A DNA stretch of 64,000 nt from Indolivaga macrotermitis (GCF_900128985.1 NZ_FQUC01000017.1:1-64000), one strand, 5' to 3'. Positions 26,220-36,267 are shown, numbered from the stretch's first letter. Notes: generated by a model not told the origin, from the sequence alone. Numbers and translations: made by a program.

Positions 26220-27563
26220 TCACAAACGTTTCTGAATTTCTTCATGCGCTTTTTCGAAACCGGGTTTGTTCAACAGGGCAAACATATTCTTTTTATAAGC
26301 TTCTACTCCCGGTTGGTCAAATGGATTAACTTCCAGAATATAACCGCTGATACCGCAAGCTTTTTCAAAGAAATAAATCAACTGACCTAAATAATATTCG
26401 CTTAGTTCGGGAACTTCCACTTTGATATTAGGAACCCCTCCGTCCACGTGGGCCAACTGAGTACCCAGTTCTGCCATTTTATTTACGTAATCAACACGTT
26501 TACCTACCAAGAAGTTCAATCCGTCCAAATCTTCTGCGTCAGAAGGTACTTCTACTTTGTGATGTGCATTCGCTACCGAGATCACAGTTTCGAAGATTGT
26601 ACGCTCTCCTTCCTGAATCCATTGCCCCATAGAATGCAAGTCGGTAGTAAAGTCTACAGCAGCAGGATAAATCCCCTTATTGTCTTTTCCTTCACTTTCG
26701 CCATAAAGCTGTTTCCACCATTCAGCAAAGAAGTGAAGTTTAGGATTGAAGTTCACCAGAATTTCTATTTTCTTGCCTTTCTTATACAATTCGTTACGAG
26801 TAACAGCATACTGCTCGGCTAAATTCTTTTCGAACGGAACATCCGGTGTTGTATTCTTTTCCATATACACAGCACCTTCCACCAACTTTTTAATGTCGAA
26901 ACCTGCAACTGCAATAGGCAACAAACCGACAGGAGTAAGTACCGAGAAACGTCCACCGACATTATCAGGAATTACATACATCTTGTAACCTTCGTTTTTA
27001 GCCAGCGTATGTAATGCTCCTCTTGCGGCATCAGTAACGGCAACAATACGGGTTTTAGCAACTGCTTTTCCTACCGAATCTTCCAGTTCTTTCTTCAGAA
27101 TACGGAAAGCAAGAGCAGGTTCTGTTGTAGTTCCCGATTTTGATATATTAATAATACCGAACGATTTGCCTTTCAGATAAGCTAGTAGCTCATAAATATA
27201 ATCTTCTCCGATATTTTGTCCGGCATATACAATAACCGGATTCTTACGGTCTTTTTGCAACCAGTCGAATGAATTGGAAAGGGCTTCGATTACAGCCTTT
27301 GCTCCTAAATAACTTCCTCCGATACCAACAACCACTACTACTTCGCACTTCCGTAACTCGTTTGCGGTAGCCTGAATATCATCCAAATGAGCCGAAGTGA
27401 TAGACGTTGGTAAGTTTAACCATCCCAAGAAATCACTGCCTTTGCCTGATCCCTTGTGGAGAACTTCATTATACTGTTTTGCTAATGCTGCCTTACTCTC
27501 GATTTCAGCTTTGCCTACAAAGGACAAAACCTTATCTAAATTTAAGCTAATAACCTTTTCCAT
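26220..27563 (-). CDS. pgi: Glucose-6-phosphate isomerase
   Basis: The 447-residue enzyme interconverts glucose-6-phosphate and fructose-6-phosphate in glycolysis and gluconeogenesis. Motifs [67 protein letters not shown] and the C-terminal region [16 protein letters not shown] match the bacterial form of about 450 residues. It also supplies substrate for inositol synthase at 18163, since that enzyme uses glucose-6-phosphate. It lies 72 nt downstream of gpsA, with no clear terminator between them. Confidence 0.96.
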   Translation of the reverse strand: MEKVISLNLDKVLSFVGKAEIESKAALAKQYNEVLHKGSGKGSDFLGWLNLPTSITSAHLDDIQATANELRKCEVVVVVGIGGSYLGAKAVIEALSNSFDWLQKDRKNPVIVYAGQNIGEDYIYELLAYLKGKSFGIINISKSGTTTEPALAFRILKKELEDSVGKAVAKTRIVAVTDAARGALHTLAKNEGYKMYVIPDNVGGRFSVLTPVGLLPIAVAGFDIKKLVEGAVYMEKNTTPDVPFEKNLAEQYAVTRNELYKKGKKIEILVNFNPKLHFFAEWWKQLYGESEGKDNKGIYPAAVDFTTDLHSMGQWIQEGERTIFETVISVANAHHKVEVPSDAEDLDGLNFLVGKRVDYVNKMAELGTQLAHVDGGVPNIKVEVPELSEYYLGQLIYFFEKACGISGYILEVNPFDQPGVEAYKKNMFALLNKPGFEKAHEEIQKRL

Positions 27564-27635
27564 AACTAGTTTTTATAAATATATAAGTAAGTATTTAATA
27601 GATGTCTTATTTATCAGAGAAGCTAAAGTTTCTTC

Positions 27636-28670
27636 TTATTTCAGAATCTCTCTCAGCCTTTTTATCTCAGCCCGTGCCGGAGCCTTTTCGTAAAGAACAT
27701 TATATACCGTGTCGGCAATAGGCATTTCCACATTGTAACTGTCGTTCATCTCCATGATGCACTTTACGCCATAATAGCCTTCGGCTATCATCTCCATTTC
27801 TATCTGGGCTGCTTTCACCGAATAGCCTTTTCCTATCATAGACCCGAATGTACGGTTACGACTGAAACTGGAATAAGAAGTTACCAGCAAGTCACCCATA
27901 TAGGCAGATTCGTATATCGTCCGTTTTATGGGGGATACTGCATCCACAAAGCGTTCCATTTCCATAATTGCATTGGATACGAGGACAGCCTGAAAATTAT
28001 CTCCATACTTCAGTCCGTGGCAAATTCCGGCAGCAATAGCGTATACATTTTTCAATACCGCAGCCAACTCTATCCCACTAACATCGATAGAAGTGGAAGC
28101 CTTTACAAAACGGTTATTAAATATATTTGCAACCATAGCCGCCCTGCTCAGATTAGGACAGGCAATAGTAGGATAAGTAAGGCGCTCTAATGCTATTTCT
28201 TCGGCATGGCAAGGCCCTCCTATAATAGCCATATTTTCAGCAGGGATATTATAGTATTGAGTCAGATAATCTGTAACGACCAGATTTTCGGGTGGGATAA
28301 TTCCTTTTATTGCCGATATAATAAATTTATCTTCGAGCGGTACTTCCAACTTTTCCAGATGGCCTTTCAGAAATGGTGACGGAACTGCGAGTATCAATGT
28401 ATCGGAGTTCTTAACCACCTCATTTATATCTGAAAAAAATGTAATTCGATCCAGATTAAACGGTACGTTCGACAAGTAGGATGGATTGTGCCCGATACGA
28501 ATAAAATCTTCGATCTGATCGGGGCGGCGCATATACCAGTTGATGTGCGTTTCTTTCGTTAGAACTATCTTGGCTAAAGCTGTAGCCCATGTTCCTCCGC
28601 CTAAAATAGCTATTCTTCCCGGAATTTTCATTTCATTATATTCTGGTTCAACATCAGGTACCTTTTGCAT
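27636..28670 (-). CDS. gpsA: NAD(P)-dependent glycerol-3-phosphate dehydrogenase
   Basis: This cytosolic enzyme reduces dihydroxyacetone phosphate to sn-glycerol-3-phosphate for phospholipid synthesis. The NAD-binding motif ILGGGTWATALAKI is near the N-terminus, followed by SAIKGIIPPENLVVTDYLTQ, GPCHAEEIALE, KNVYAIAAGI (catalytic Lys) and NRTFGSMIGKGY. I take ATG 28670, which overlaps the lysS stop by one base (TGATG); a TTG one codon earlier is rejected, and MKIPG at 28631 is another possible start. The tight joint with lysS implies coupled translation. Length is typical, 344 residues. Confidence 0.95.
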   Translation of the reverse strand: MQKVPDVEPEYNEMKIPGRIAILGGGTWATALAKIVLTKETHINWYMRRPDQIEDFIRIGHNPSYLSNVPFNLDRITFFSDINEVVKNSDTLILAVPSPFLKGHLEKLEVPLEDKFIISAIKGIIPPENLVVTDYLTQYYNIPAENMAIIGGPCHAEEIALERLTYPTIACPNLSRAAMVANIFNNRFVKASTSIDVSGIELAAVLKNVYAIAAGICHGLKYGDNFQAVLVSNAIMEMERFVDAVSPIKRTIYESAYMGDLLVTSYSSFSRNRTFGSMIGKGYSVKAAQIEMEMIAEGYYGVKCIMEMNDSYNVEMPIADTVYNVLYEKAPARAEIKRLREILK

Positions 28671-30400
28671 CAATTGATTTTTCCTATCCAGGATTGAACT
28701 TCTTCGTCTTTAGGATTTGTCAACCCCAATTTGTGTTTTTTATTGAGTTCACACAATTCCTGACGCAGTTTGTTAGGATTCACTTCCTTTAAGTTCTCAA
28801 CAAGCAAGTAACCGGCCTTTTGTATAGCAGAAACCCATTCTTCGGGTATGCCTGCCTCAGTATATTTAGATACAGAATCTCTCTTCACCACCTTCTCTGG
28901 TCTCATCTGAGGGAACATAAGTACTTCCTGAATAGACAGCTGTCCTGTGATCAACATAACCAGACGATCCATACCGATTCCCATTCCTGATGTAGGAGGC
29001 ATTCCGTATTCCAAAGCCCTCAGGAAATCCTGATCTATAAACATAGCTTCATCATCTCCTTTTTCAGACAACTTCAATTGTTCCTCGAAACGCCCTCTCT
29101 GATCGATAGGGTCATTCAATTCAGAATAAGCATTGGCCAGTTCTTTTCCATTGACCATCAACTCGAAACGCTCTGTCAGATCAGGATTATTCCGGTGACG
29201 TTTACACAACGGAGACATTTCTATTGGGTAATCGGTTATAAATGTCGGCTGAATGTAAGTTCCTTCACATTTTTCACCGAAAATCTCATCGATCAATTTA
29301 CCTTTACCCATAGTTTCGTCTTGCTCTACTCCCAGCTGTTTGCAAACTTCGCGAAGCTGGTTTTCATCCATTCCGGCAATGTCGACACCTGTTTTTTCCT
29401 TGATGGCATCAATCATTGTTACCCGTTTGTATGGTGCTTTAAAGTCGATAATATTATCGCCTACCTTTACTTCGGTTGTTCCTAATACATCAAGGCTTAT
29501 CTTTTCGAGCATTTGCTCGGTAAATTCCATCATCCAGTTGTAGTCTTTATAGGCTACATAAATTTCCATTACGGTAAATTCGGGATTATGTGTACGATCC
29601 ATACCTTCGTTTCGGAAGTTCCGCGAGAACTCGTATACTCCATCAAAGCCTCCGACAATCAGACGCTTTAGGTACAACTCATTTGCAATACGAAGGTATA
29701 AGGGAATATCCAGTGCATTGTGATGTGTTATGAACGGACGTGCCGAAGCTCCACCCGGAATACTCTGTAAAACAGGAGTATCCACTTCAAGGTAACCCTT
29801 CTCATTGAAAAAGTTACGCATAGAGTTAAACACCTTTGTCCGTTTTACGAAAATATCTTTTGTGCCTTCATTAACGACCAAGTCAACATAACGTTGACGA
29901 TAACGTTGTTCGGGATCGGTAAAACCATCATAGGTCACCCCGTCTTTCACTTTTACAACTGGTAACGGACGAAGTGATTTTGACAATACAGTCAGACTTT
30001 CTGCATGGATAGATATTTCTCCCATTTGGGTACGGAATACATATCCGGTGATTCCAATAAAATCACCAATATCTAATAATTTCTTGAATACAACATTGTA
30101 CAGATCTTTATTTTCATCCGGACACAGATCATCTCTTGAGATATACACCTGAATACGCCCTTCCGAATCTTGCAACTCTACAAAAGAGGCTTTTCCCATA
30201 ATACGGCGTCCCATAATACGACCTGCAATAGACACCTGCCGTTTTTCGGGGGCATCGTCTACAAAGTTCTGTTTTATCTCTTGTGAGTAAGCATTGGTTT
30301 CATACAACGCCGCGGGATATGGGTCTATGCCCAATTGACGCATTTCTTCTAGACTGTTTCTTCGAACAATTTCCTGTTCACTTAATTCAAGGATACTCAT
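28670..30400 (-). CDS. lysS: Lysyl-tRNA synthetase, class II
   Basis: The 576-residue enzyme charges tRNA-Lys. An N-terminal OB-fold anticodon-binding domain (about 60-170; VSIAGRIMGRRIMGKASFVE) is followed by the class II catalytic core. Motif 1 is near KGYLEVDTPVLQSIPGGA, motif 2 FRNEGMDRTHNPEFTVMEIY and motif 3 GMGIGMDRLVMLITGQ. Bacteroidetes LysRS has a C-terminal extension, seen here beyond motif 3 (about 500-576). A long spacer of 287 nt upstream carries the terminator of the next minus-strand gene. Confidence 0.97.
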   Translation of the reverse strand: MSILELSEQEIVRRNSLEEMRQLGIDPYPAALYETNAYSQEIKQNFVDDAPEKRQVSIAGRIMGRRIMGKASFVELQDSEGRIQVYISRDDLCPDENKDLYNVVFKKLLDIGDFIGITGYVFRTQMGEISIHAESLTVLSKSLRPLPVVKVKDGVTYDGFTDPEQRYRQRYVDLVVNEGTKDIFVKRTKVFNSMRNFFNEKGYLEVDTPVLQSIPGGASARPFITHHNALDIPLYLRIANELYLKRLIVGGFDGVYEFSRNFRNEGMDRTHNPEFTVMEIYVAYKDYNWMMEFTEQMLEKISLDVLGTTEVKVGDNIIDFKAPYKRVTMIDAIKEKTGVDIAGMDENQLREVCKQLGVEQDETMGKGKLIDEIFGEKCEGTYIQPTFITDYPIEMSPLCKRHRNNPDLTERFELMVNGKELANAYSELNDPIDQRGRFEEQLKLSEKGDDEAMFIDQDFLRALEYGMPPTSGMGIGMDRLVMLITGQLSIQEVLMFPQMRPEKVVKRDSVSKYTEAGIPEEWVSAIQKAGYLLVENLKEVNPNKLRQELCELNKKHKLGLTNPKDEEVQSWIGKIN

Positions 30401-30687
30401 TATAATTTTCTTTTCTTTAATCTAATTACCTTTCTCTTACTTGCTTTTATTTTCAGACAAGAAGATTCCGTTTTTAAGAATACCACATCACAACCTATTA
30501 AACATTTGCTGTTTTGTAATAATTCAGATTTTCCTCAATACTACTTTCTTCTATAGATTTTTATAAAAAGTCGCAAGTTGTAAAATTACAAATTATTGGG
30601 TTTATATTCACATATATTCAATAAAAAAAGAATAAGGACTCATCAGAATCCTTATTCTTTTCAGATATATTTTGTCGATATAAAGCT
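30401..30687. other. 287-bp spacer between lysS and the HU-LysM gene
   Basis: AT-rich and without a convincing ORF. It holds the 30627-30660 terminator of the upstream minus-strand gene and should contain the lysS promoter. I find no strong TAnnTTTG box on the minus strand within it. Confidence 0.4.
30627..30660 (-). terminator. Terminator of the HU-LysM gene
   Basis: A 12-bp perfect stem (AAAGAATAAGGA at 30627-30638, TCCTTATTCTTT at 30649-30660) with a 10-nt loop. The minus strand continues with TTTTTTAT. It lies 27 nt past the stop. Confidence 0.75.
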
Positions 30688-32778
30688 TTATCTTAAAATT
30701 CTTTCGGCAAGGTTCTTTGCCTTTTGTATCTCCCGCTGATCTTTTGTACTGGATACTCCGTAATCATCCAAATCGGGTATAACCAGATTGGTTCCTATAG
30801 GAACACGGTTCGGGTTTTGAATTCTGCTTTTATTAGCCTGATAAATATACACCCAGAAGTCTCCGTTTCCGTAATGCTTTGTCGAAAGGTTGCGTAATGT
30901 CACCCCTCTTCTGATAACATCGTATTTAGGCTTCGACTGTTGCTTCTTTACCTCCTCGGTTTTATTTGCGGCAGTCTCCCGTGCTGCTACTTCGGTTTTA
31001 GGTGTCTTTGGTGGATATTTAAGCAAATACATTTGAGCCTTATTTATCACCTCTATCTTTAAATTCTTTGATATTTCCCTATCCGGTACATGCGTTTTTT
31101 TAGAAGCCGAATCTTGCTTTGCAGGAACAGGCGCAACGTTAGCAGGTAATGCTGCAGGTGTTACTTTGACCGAATCTGCGGATCTGTTTGTTTTCAAAGA
31201 ATCCAGCAGTGAACTTGTTTCAGCTATACTATCATCCGCTTCGTCGATCAGAGGTAGTGTATCGGATGTTGTTAAATTCAACCTATCCAGTTTATTCTCA
31301 TAATCGTATTTTACATTGAATAGCGGAATAACGTTATATGCAATAAATCCGAGGACAACCAAACCCAGTAATGTCCATGGTAACACCTTCTTTATCTTGT
31401 CACCTAAAGTAGGGGCATAATAGTCATGATAAGGTATTTCTACATCATCGATATTCTCGGAATATGCTACACTTCTGATTGTTGTAGGCTTATTATTTCC
31501 AACCTGATTAACAACAGGTTCTATATTCTTATCTGCATTGTCGGAATCTTCAATATCTAAGAAATCCGTTTCTGATATAACTATATCATCATCCCGTAGA
31601 AGCGGACGCTCCGGATCTTCATCGGTAAAGATTTTATCATCGTCAGATATATGCTTCAAATCCCATGGGTTTGATTTTGCTGCCGAAGCATCCACAGGTT
31701 TCTCTTCTGATGGCTTGGACAACACTTTCGCCGGAGGCAAAGTCACATCGTCTTCGGTCTCTATTTCAGAATCAACATCGATCAGATCATCCAGCTCCAA
31801 TTCTGATCTCGATGGAACGATCGGCTCAATATATTGCTTTTCCGAGTCCCTCTTACGTGTATCTGGTTTTATCTTATCCTGAGGGGTTGCTTCTGTAACA
31901 ATTTCGTTCTCTACTACATCTGGTGTAGGCATTTCCTCTACAACCCTCTGTTTTTTCTCTTCCGTTTTTATTGGAGCAGACACAGTATTACTCTCTACAT
32001 CCTGCGGTACATGCTCTTCCTTAACTTCTTCTACTTGCTTTGGTTCGGGTTGCTTTTCTGGCTGAATAGAATAATCCTGCGTCGGTGTTCTATCCCCTTT
32101 TACAGGAGGAGCTGTATTAACAGAAACACTTACCAAGTCCTCTTTAGGCAAGGTGATTGTGATGGAATCGGGTTTCTTTTCCGTCGAGCTAAATGTATAT
32201 GTGTATGAATACGAGCTAAATGACGGATACTGAACCGGCGGAGTAGTTGGTCTTACCGGTTGTCCTTCAACCTTATCTTTAATTGGTTGTTCTATATCTT
32301 TTTTTGCCTCTTCCGGTTTATCTTCGGGCATCTTTGTTTCTTTCGGATTATTACTCACAGTTTCCTCTTGTGGAATATCAATGATATATTCTTTTTCATC
32401 ATCCTCGCTTATATCGTCATTCAAATCGGCGTCATCAGACGAATCAAAATCAACTCCGTCTTCCAACAAAATTGTTTCGAATTGCGAGAAAGGTTTATTA
32501 ACTAAATTTTTTAACGTTTTATCGGGTACAAAACTCAATTTATAATGAGCCCGTATTTCTATTTTTTCACCGGTATTAACATCGACACTTTCACGACTGC
32601 TTACTGCTACCAGCTTAAACGTACCAAAATCTTTGATCTTGACAGAGTCATTCTCAAAGATACGGTCGAGTATTAGCTGGAAGAATTCCCTAAAAAAAGA
32701 GTCTGCTTCCTTTTTTGTTATTTTAGACTTCTTGGCCAGAAGGTCTACCAAATCCTGAAGTGCTAGCTTATTACTCAT
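30688..32778 (-). CDS. HU-like DNA-binding domain fused to a membrane helix and LysM domain
   Basis: The 696-residue product has an unusual layout. Residues 1-95 match HU/IHF DNA-binding proteins (LQDLVDLLAKKSKITKKEAD, VKIKDFGTFKLVAV). Residues about 115-460 are acidic, Pro/Lys/Glu-rich and probably disordered. A single membrane helix follows at about 466-488 (LPWTLLGLVVLGFIAYNVIP), and residues about 616-666 look like a LysM peptidoglycan-binding domain (YDVIRRGVTLRNLSTKHYGN, IPIGTNLVIPDL-like end). The predicted topology puts HU in the cytosol and LysM in the periplasm. It overlaps the HU gene upstream by 8 nt. A role in tethering chromosome to envelope is inference. Confidence 0.82.
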   Translation of the reverse strand: MSNKLALQDLVDLLAKKSKITKKEADSFFREFFQLILDRIFENDSVKIKDFGTFKLVAVSSRESVDVNTGEKIEIRAHYKLSFVPDKTLKNLVNKPFSQFETILLEDGVDFDSSDDADLNDDISEDDEKEYIIDIPQEETVSNNPKETKMPEDKPEEAKKDIEQPIKDKVEGQPVRPTTPPVQYPSFSSYSYTYTFSSTEKKPDSITITLPKEDLVSVSVNTAPPVKGDRTPTQDYSIQPEKQPEPKQVEEVKEEHVPQDVESNTVSAPIKTEEKKQRVVEEMPTPDVVENEIVTEATPQDKIKPDTRKRDSEKQYIEPIVPSRSELELDDLIDVDSEIETEDDVTLPPAKVLSKPSEEKPVDASAAKSNPWDLKHISDDDKIFTDEDPERPLLRDDDIVISETDFLDIEDSDNADKNIEPVVNQVGNNKPTTIRSVAYSENIDDVEIPYHDYYAPTLGDKIKKVLPWTLLGLVVLGFIAYNVIPLFNVKYDYENKLDRLNLTTSDTLPLIDEADDSIAETSSLLDSLKTNRSADSVKVTPAALPANVAPVPAKQDSASKKTHVPDREISKNLKIEVINKAQMYLLKYPPKTPKTEVAARETAANKTEEVKKQQSKPKYDVIRRGVTLRNLSTKHYGNGDFWVYIYQANKSRIQNPNRVPIGTNLVIPDLDDYGVSSTKDQREIQKAKNLAERILR

Positions 32779-33061
32779 TTTCAGACAGTTTTTTCAGTTT
32801 ATCTTTCACTACTTGTCCTGGCCTGAATGCCGGAGTAATTTTAGGAGGTACCAGAAAACGCTGTTTTGAAACGGGATTAACAGAAACCCGTTCCTGCCGC
32901 CTCTTTGTTTCGAATAGTCCGAAACCTTGAATATTTATTGAATTAGTACTTGCTAAGTTAGTATTTACAATCGAAACCGCATCTTCTAAAACAGATGCAG
33001 TCTGGTTCTGGCTCCAGTCCAACCGTCTCGAAAGTTCAGCTATTAATTCCTTATTTGTCAT
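32771..33061 (-). CDS. HU/IHF-family DNA-binding protein
   Basis: The 96-residue protein has the compact HU fold: an N-terminal helical part (MTNKELIAELSRRLDWSQNQ), then beta-arm residues (INIQGFGLFETKRRQERVSV, NPVSKQRFLVPPKITPAFRP). The family dimerises and bends DNA in the nucleoid. The end of this gene overlaps the start of the HU-LysM gene by 8 nt in another frame, so the two are probably translated from one message. It is 30 nt downstream of rimO. Confidence 0.9.
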   Translation of the reverse strand: MTNKELIAELSRRLDWSQNQTASVLEDAVSIVNTNLASTNSINIQGFGLFETKRRQERVSVNPVSKQRFLVPPKITPAFRPGQVVKDKLKKLSENE

Positions 33062-33091
33062 AAATTCTCAGGTTTCGTGTGACCTTAAATT

Positions 33092-34390
33092 TTACGATAC
33101 AATGTCCGCATATATATCAAATGGCTCGGCACTTGTTACTTTAACATTGTATATCTCCCCAATTTTCAATTCTTTATCTTTAGTTACCAATACTTCCGGA
33201 TCCACCTCAGGCGAATCAAATTCCGTACGGCCTATATAATAGTCTTCGTCTTCTCGATCAATTATAACTTGTAATACTTTACCTATTTTCGCTTCATTAG
33301 AATCTAGTGCTACACGCTCCTGGATAGCCATTAACACATCCATTCTTTCCTGCTTAACACTTTCCGGTATATTGTCTTCGTATTCGGAATAAGCATATGT
33401 GCCTTCTTCGTTTGAATAAGGAAAGGCGCCCATCCTTTCGAATTTTACGTCTTTCACGAATTGTACCAATTCTTCAAAATCAGCATCGGTTTCACCCGGA
33501 TGCCCTACCAAAAAAGTTGTACGGATATGTATCCCCGGTACTTCCCGTCTAATCCTATTAATCAGCTCAATAGTTTCCTTTTTAGATATATTCCTTCGCA
33601 TTTTGGTTAACATATTGTCACTAATATGCTGAAGCGCTATATCAAGATATTTACAAACGTTATCTTTTTCGCGCATAACCCGAAGTACATCATATGGGAA
33701 TTTCGCAGGATATGCATAATGTAATCTAATCCACTCTACCCCATCTACTTCAGATATTCGCTCTATAAGCTCTGCCAGCTTCATCTCTTTATAGAGGTCT
33801 AGTCCATAATAAGACAAATCCTGAGCTATAATCTGGAATTCTTTAACACCTTGCCCGACAAGCGACCTCACTTCCTGTACGATTTCTTCTATCGAACGGG
33901 ATTTATGCCGTCCTGTCATTATAGGAATAGAACAATATGAACAAGCCCTGTTACACCCTTCTGATATTTTCAGATAAGCATAATGACTGGGTGTTGTAAG
34001 TGCTCTTTCGTATTCGACATCCTGCTTGAAAGACTTCCCTAAGTCTGATATAAGCCCCTTCCATCCGAATTTTCCGTAAAATCTATCGACTTCAGGTATC
34101 TCGGTTCGAAGCTCTTCCATATATCTTTCAGATAAGCAACCCATTACAAACAGCTTGCTTAACTTCCTATTCTTCTTCGCTTGTGCAAACCCCAAAATCG
34201 TATTAATCGATTCTTCTTTTGCATCGCCTATAAAGCCACAAGTATTTATAACCACTATTTCACCTTCTGGCTTTTCGGGATCATGCTTCACAGTATACCC
34301 ATTAGCCAACAATTGCTTCATTAACATCTCAGAATCTACCAGATTCTTCGAACAGCCTAATGTTACAACATCTATCTGATTCTTTTTCAT
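33092..34390 (-). CDS. rimO: Ribosomal protein S12 methylthiotransferase RimO
   Basis: The 432-residue radical SAM enzyme adds a methylthio group to Asp of ribosomal protein S12. The N-terminal MTTase domain (VVTLGCSKNLVDSEMLMKQL, with Cys for the auxiliary cluster), the radical SAM motif CNRACSYCSIP and a C-terminal TRAM region (about 365-432, VLQVIIDREDEDYYIGRTEF) fit RimO. It is encoded 72 nt downstream of ftsY and 30 nt upstream of the HU gene. Length is normal. Confidence 0.96.
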   Translation of the reverse strand: MKKNQIDVVTLGCSKNLVDSEMLMKQLLANGYTVKHDPEKPEGEIVVINTCGFIGDAKEESINTILGFAQAKKNRKLSKLFVMGCLSERYMEELRTEIPEVDRFYGKFGWKGLISDLGKSFKQDVEYERALTTPSHYAYLKISEGCNRACSYCSIPIMTGRHKSRSIEEIVQEVRSLVGQGVKEFQIIAQDLSYYGLDLYKEMKLAELIERISEVDGVEWIRLHYAYPAKFPYDVLRVMREKDNVCKYLDIALQHISDNMLTKMRRNISKKETIELINRIRREVPGIHIRTTFLVGHPGETDADFEELVQFVKDVKFERMGAFPYSNEEGTYAYSEYEDNIPESVKQERMDVLMAIQERVALDSNEAKIGKVLQVIIDREDEDYYIGRTEFDSPEVDPEVLVTKDKELKIGEIYNVKVTSAEPFDIYADIVS

Positions 34391-34462
34391 TCAGTTAAGA
34401 GACATCTCTAGTCCGCAAAATATATGCAATATATTAAATTGCAACTTCAAAGGTAACACAAA

Positions 34463-35419
34463 TTAATGACCAAACAAGGAGTCGACAAATTCTTTTCGCT
34501 GAAAAACCTGTAGATCATCAATACCTTCGCCCAGTCCTATATACTTTACCGGTATCTTAAACTGGTCTGAAATCCCGATAACGACACCTCCTTTTGCCGT
34601 ACCATCCAGCTTGGTGATAGCCAGAGCTGTAACATCTGTAGCCGCTGTAAATTGCTTAGCTTGTTCGAATGCGTTTTGTCCTGTCGAACCATCCAATACT
34701 AATAACACCTCGTGAGGCGCACCGGGCACTATCTTATTCATAACGCCTTTTATCTTAGACAATTCATTCATCAGGCCAACCTTATTATGCAAACGTCCTG
34801 CAGTATCGATGATGGCCACATCTGCATTATTAGCTTTAGCCGAACTTATCGTATCGAATGCGACTGATGCAGGATCGGCTCCCATCGACTGCTTAACAAC
34901 CGGCACATCTACCCGCTCGCCCCAAATAACGAGTTGTTCTACGGCGGCGGCGCGGAAAGTATCGGCAGCTCCCAGATAAACGGATTTTCCGGCTTTTTTA
35001 AATTGATTAGCCAGTTTTCCTATGGTTGTAGTTTTCCCTACGCCATTAACTCCGACCACCATAATTACATACGGCTTCTGGTCTGAGGGTATAGAAAAAC
35101 CATCATTATTATCACTTGAATTATTCTCGGTCAGAAGATCTACAATTTCTTCTCTCAGTATCTTGCTTAACTCTTCTGTATTTACATATTTATCTCTGGA
35201 CACACGTTCCTCGATACGCTCGATAACTTTAAGAGTAGTATCAACCCCGACATCCGAGGTGATCAAAACTTCTTCGAGATCATCCAGAACGCTGTCATCA
35301 ACTTTAGACTTTCCGACAACAATACGGGACAGTTTCGAAAACATGCTTTCTTTTGTTTTCTCCAATCCCTTATCCAATGTTTCTTTTTTCTGTTTCGAAA
35401 AAAAGTCTAAAATACCCAT
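34463..35419 (-). CDS. ftsY: Signal recognition particle receptor FtsY
   Basis: The 318-residue GTPase receives the signal recognition particle at the inner membrane for cotranslational targeting. Present are the NG domain motifs VVGVNGVGKTTTIGKLANQF (G1 P-loop), DTFRAAAVEQL, DTAGRL (G3) and TKLDGTAKGG (G4). The N-terminal acidic domain found in E. coli FtsY is absent, as in many Bacteroidetes. It follows DUF4295, with a terminator at 35500-35531 between them, so it may have its own promoter. Confidence 0.97.
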   Translation of the reverse strand: MGILDFFSKQKKETLDKGLEKTKESMFSKLSRIVVGKSKVDDSVLDDLEEVLITSDVGVDTTLKVIERIEERVSRDKYVNTEELSKILREEIVDLLTENNSSDNNDGFSIPSDQKPYVIMVVGVNGVGKTTTIGKLANQFKKAGKSVYLGAADTFRAAAVEQLVIWGERVDVPVVKQSMGADPASVAFDTISSAKANNADVAIIDTAGRLHNKVGLMNELSKIKGVMNKIVPGAPHEVLLVLDGSTGQNAFEQAKQFTAATDVTALAITKLDGTAKGGVVIGISDQFKIPVKYIGLGEGIDDLQVFQRKEFVDSLFGH

Positions 35420-35499
35420 ACCTGAAATCTATTACTTTTTATTTTGCAATCATTCGTGCTATCCCGAAGATACAACACAAATCTACTAAAGGAAAAACG

Positions 35500-35531
35500 A
35501 AAAAACCTCCTAACAGTTTTATGAAAGGAGG
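35500..35531 (-). terminator. Terminator after the rpmB-rpmG-DUF4295 genes
   Basis: On the minus strand a CCTCCT (35531-35526) and AGGAGG (35511-35506) stem with a 14-nt loop is followed by TTTTTT. It is about 22 nt past the DUF4295 stop and upstream of ftsY. Confidence 0.65.
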
Positions 35532-35553
35532 CTTTTAAATATTTTTAACAAGA

Positions 35554-35715
35554 TTATTTCGCAAAATAATCTTTTACAGATTCATTCGGAACCATTTCTT
35601 CTTTAAATGTGTAAGCTCCGGTTTTAGGAGACTTTACCATTTTGATTACTTTTGCATAATTACGACCATCTTTTGATGATGGGTCGCGGTAACCTGCGAC
35701 TGTCTTCTTTGCCAT
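35554..35715 (-). CDS. DUF4295 small protein
   Basis: A 53-residue ORF with ATG at 35715 and TAA at 35554-35556, with ends MAKKTVAGYRDPSSKDGRNY and VPNESVKDYFAK. It matches the DUF4295 family, a small basic protein of Bacteroidetes with unknown function. It is usually encoded just after rpmG, as here (14-nt gap). Its association with ribosomal protein genes suggests a ribosome-linked role, by context only. Confidence 0.88.
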   Translation of the reverse strand: MAKKTVAGYRDPSSKDGRNYAKVIKMVKSPKTGAYTFKEEMVPNESVKDYFAK

Positions 35716-35729
35716 GGTTTTATCTTATT

Positions 35730-35918
35730 TTACTTGATTTCTTTATGTACTGTCATTCTCTTCAAGATAGGGTTGTATTTTTTCAACTCCAATCTTTCAG
35801 TGGTGTTTCTTCTGTTCTTAGTAGTGATATATCTTGATGTTCCTGCAAGACCACTTTCTTTGTGTTCTGTACATTCCAATATCACCTGCACTCTGTTTCC
35901 TTTTGCTTTCTTTGCCAT
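35730..35918 (-). CDS. rpmG: Ribosomal protein bL33
   Basis: The 62-residue protein ([20 protein letters not shown], and [16 protein letters not shown] at the end) is a large-subunit ribosomal protein. It lacks the paired CxxC zinc motifs of the zinc-binding form (a single Cys in LECTEHK). It lies 21 nt downstream of rpmB and 14 nt upstream of the DUF4295 gene, in one transcript. Confidence 0.95.
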   Translation of the reverse strand: MAKKAKGNRVQVILECTEHKESGLAGTSRYITTKNRRNTTERLELKKYNPILKRMTVHKEIK

Positions 35919-35939
35919 TTTTTAGGTCCTCCTCTTAAT

Positions 35940-36179
35940 TTAAGCTTTCAAATAACCTTTTGCTGCCGCATTTTTCAACGCTGCATCCAAACCGATTTTA
36001 TTAACTGTGCGAAGACCTGCGGCTGAAATATTAAGGCTAATCCAGCAATCTTCTTCTACCCAATAGAATTTTTTTCTAAATAGGTTGACATTGAATTTTC
36101 TTTTCGTTTTCTTATTTGAGTGCGAAACATTGTTGCCAACCATAGCTTTTTTTCCTGTAATCTCACAAATCTTGGACAT
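35940..36179 (-). CDS. rpmB: Ribosomal protein bL28
   Basis: The 79-residue protein has the bL28 N-terminal signature [20 protein letters not shown] and the basic run [16 protein letters not shown]. It is a large-subunit ribosomal component. First gene of the unit that runs rpmB, rpmG and DUF4295, with a strong promoter at 36237-36267. Confidence 0.96.
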   Translation of the reverse strand: MSKICEITGKKAMVGNNVSHSNKKTKRKFNVNLFRKKFYWVEEDCWISLNISAAGLRTVNKIGLDAALKNAAAKGYLKA

Positions 36180-36236
36180 CGCTATTATATTTTATTTTTT
36201 ATTTATTTTATTCCTTGTCGCAGTAAAATCAGGGTG

Positions 36237-36267
36237 CAAAATTAAATCTTTTTTTGGAAACAACAAA
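36237..36267 (-). promoter_or_regulatory. Bacteroidetes-type promoter of the rpmB operon
   Basis: On the minus strand a TTTG (36264-36267) is followed after 19 nt by TAATTTTG (36237-36244). This fits the -33 TTTG and -7 TAnnTTTG consensus with correct spacing. The gene start is 58 nt downstream of the -7 box, and transcription would begin near 36230. Confidence 0.75.
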
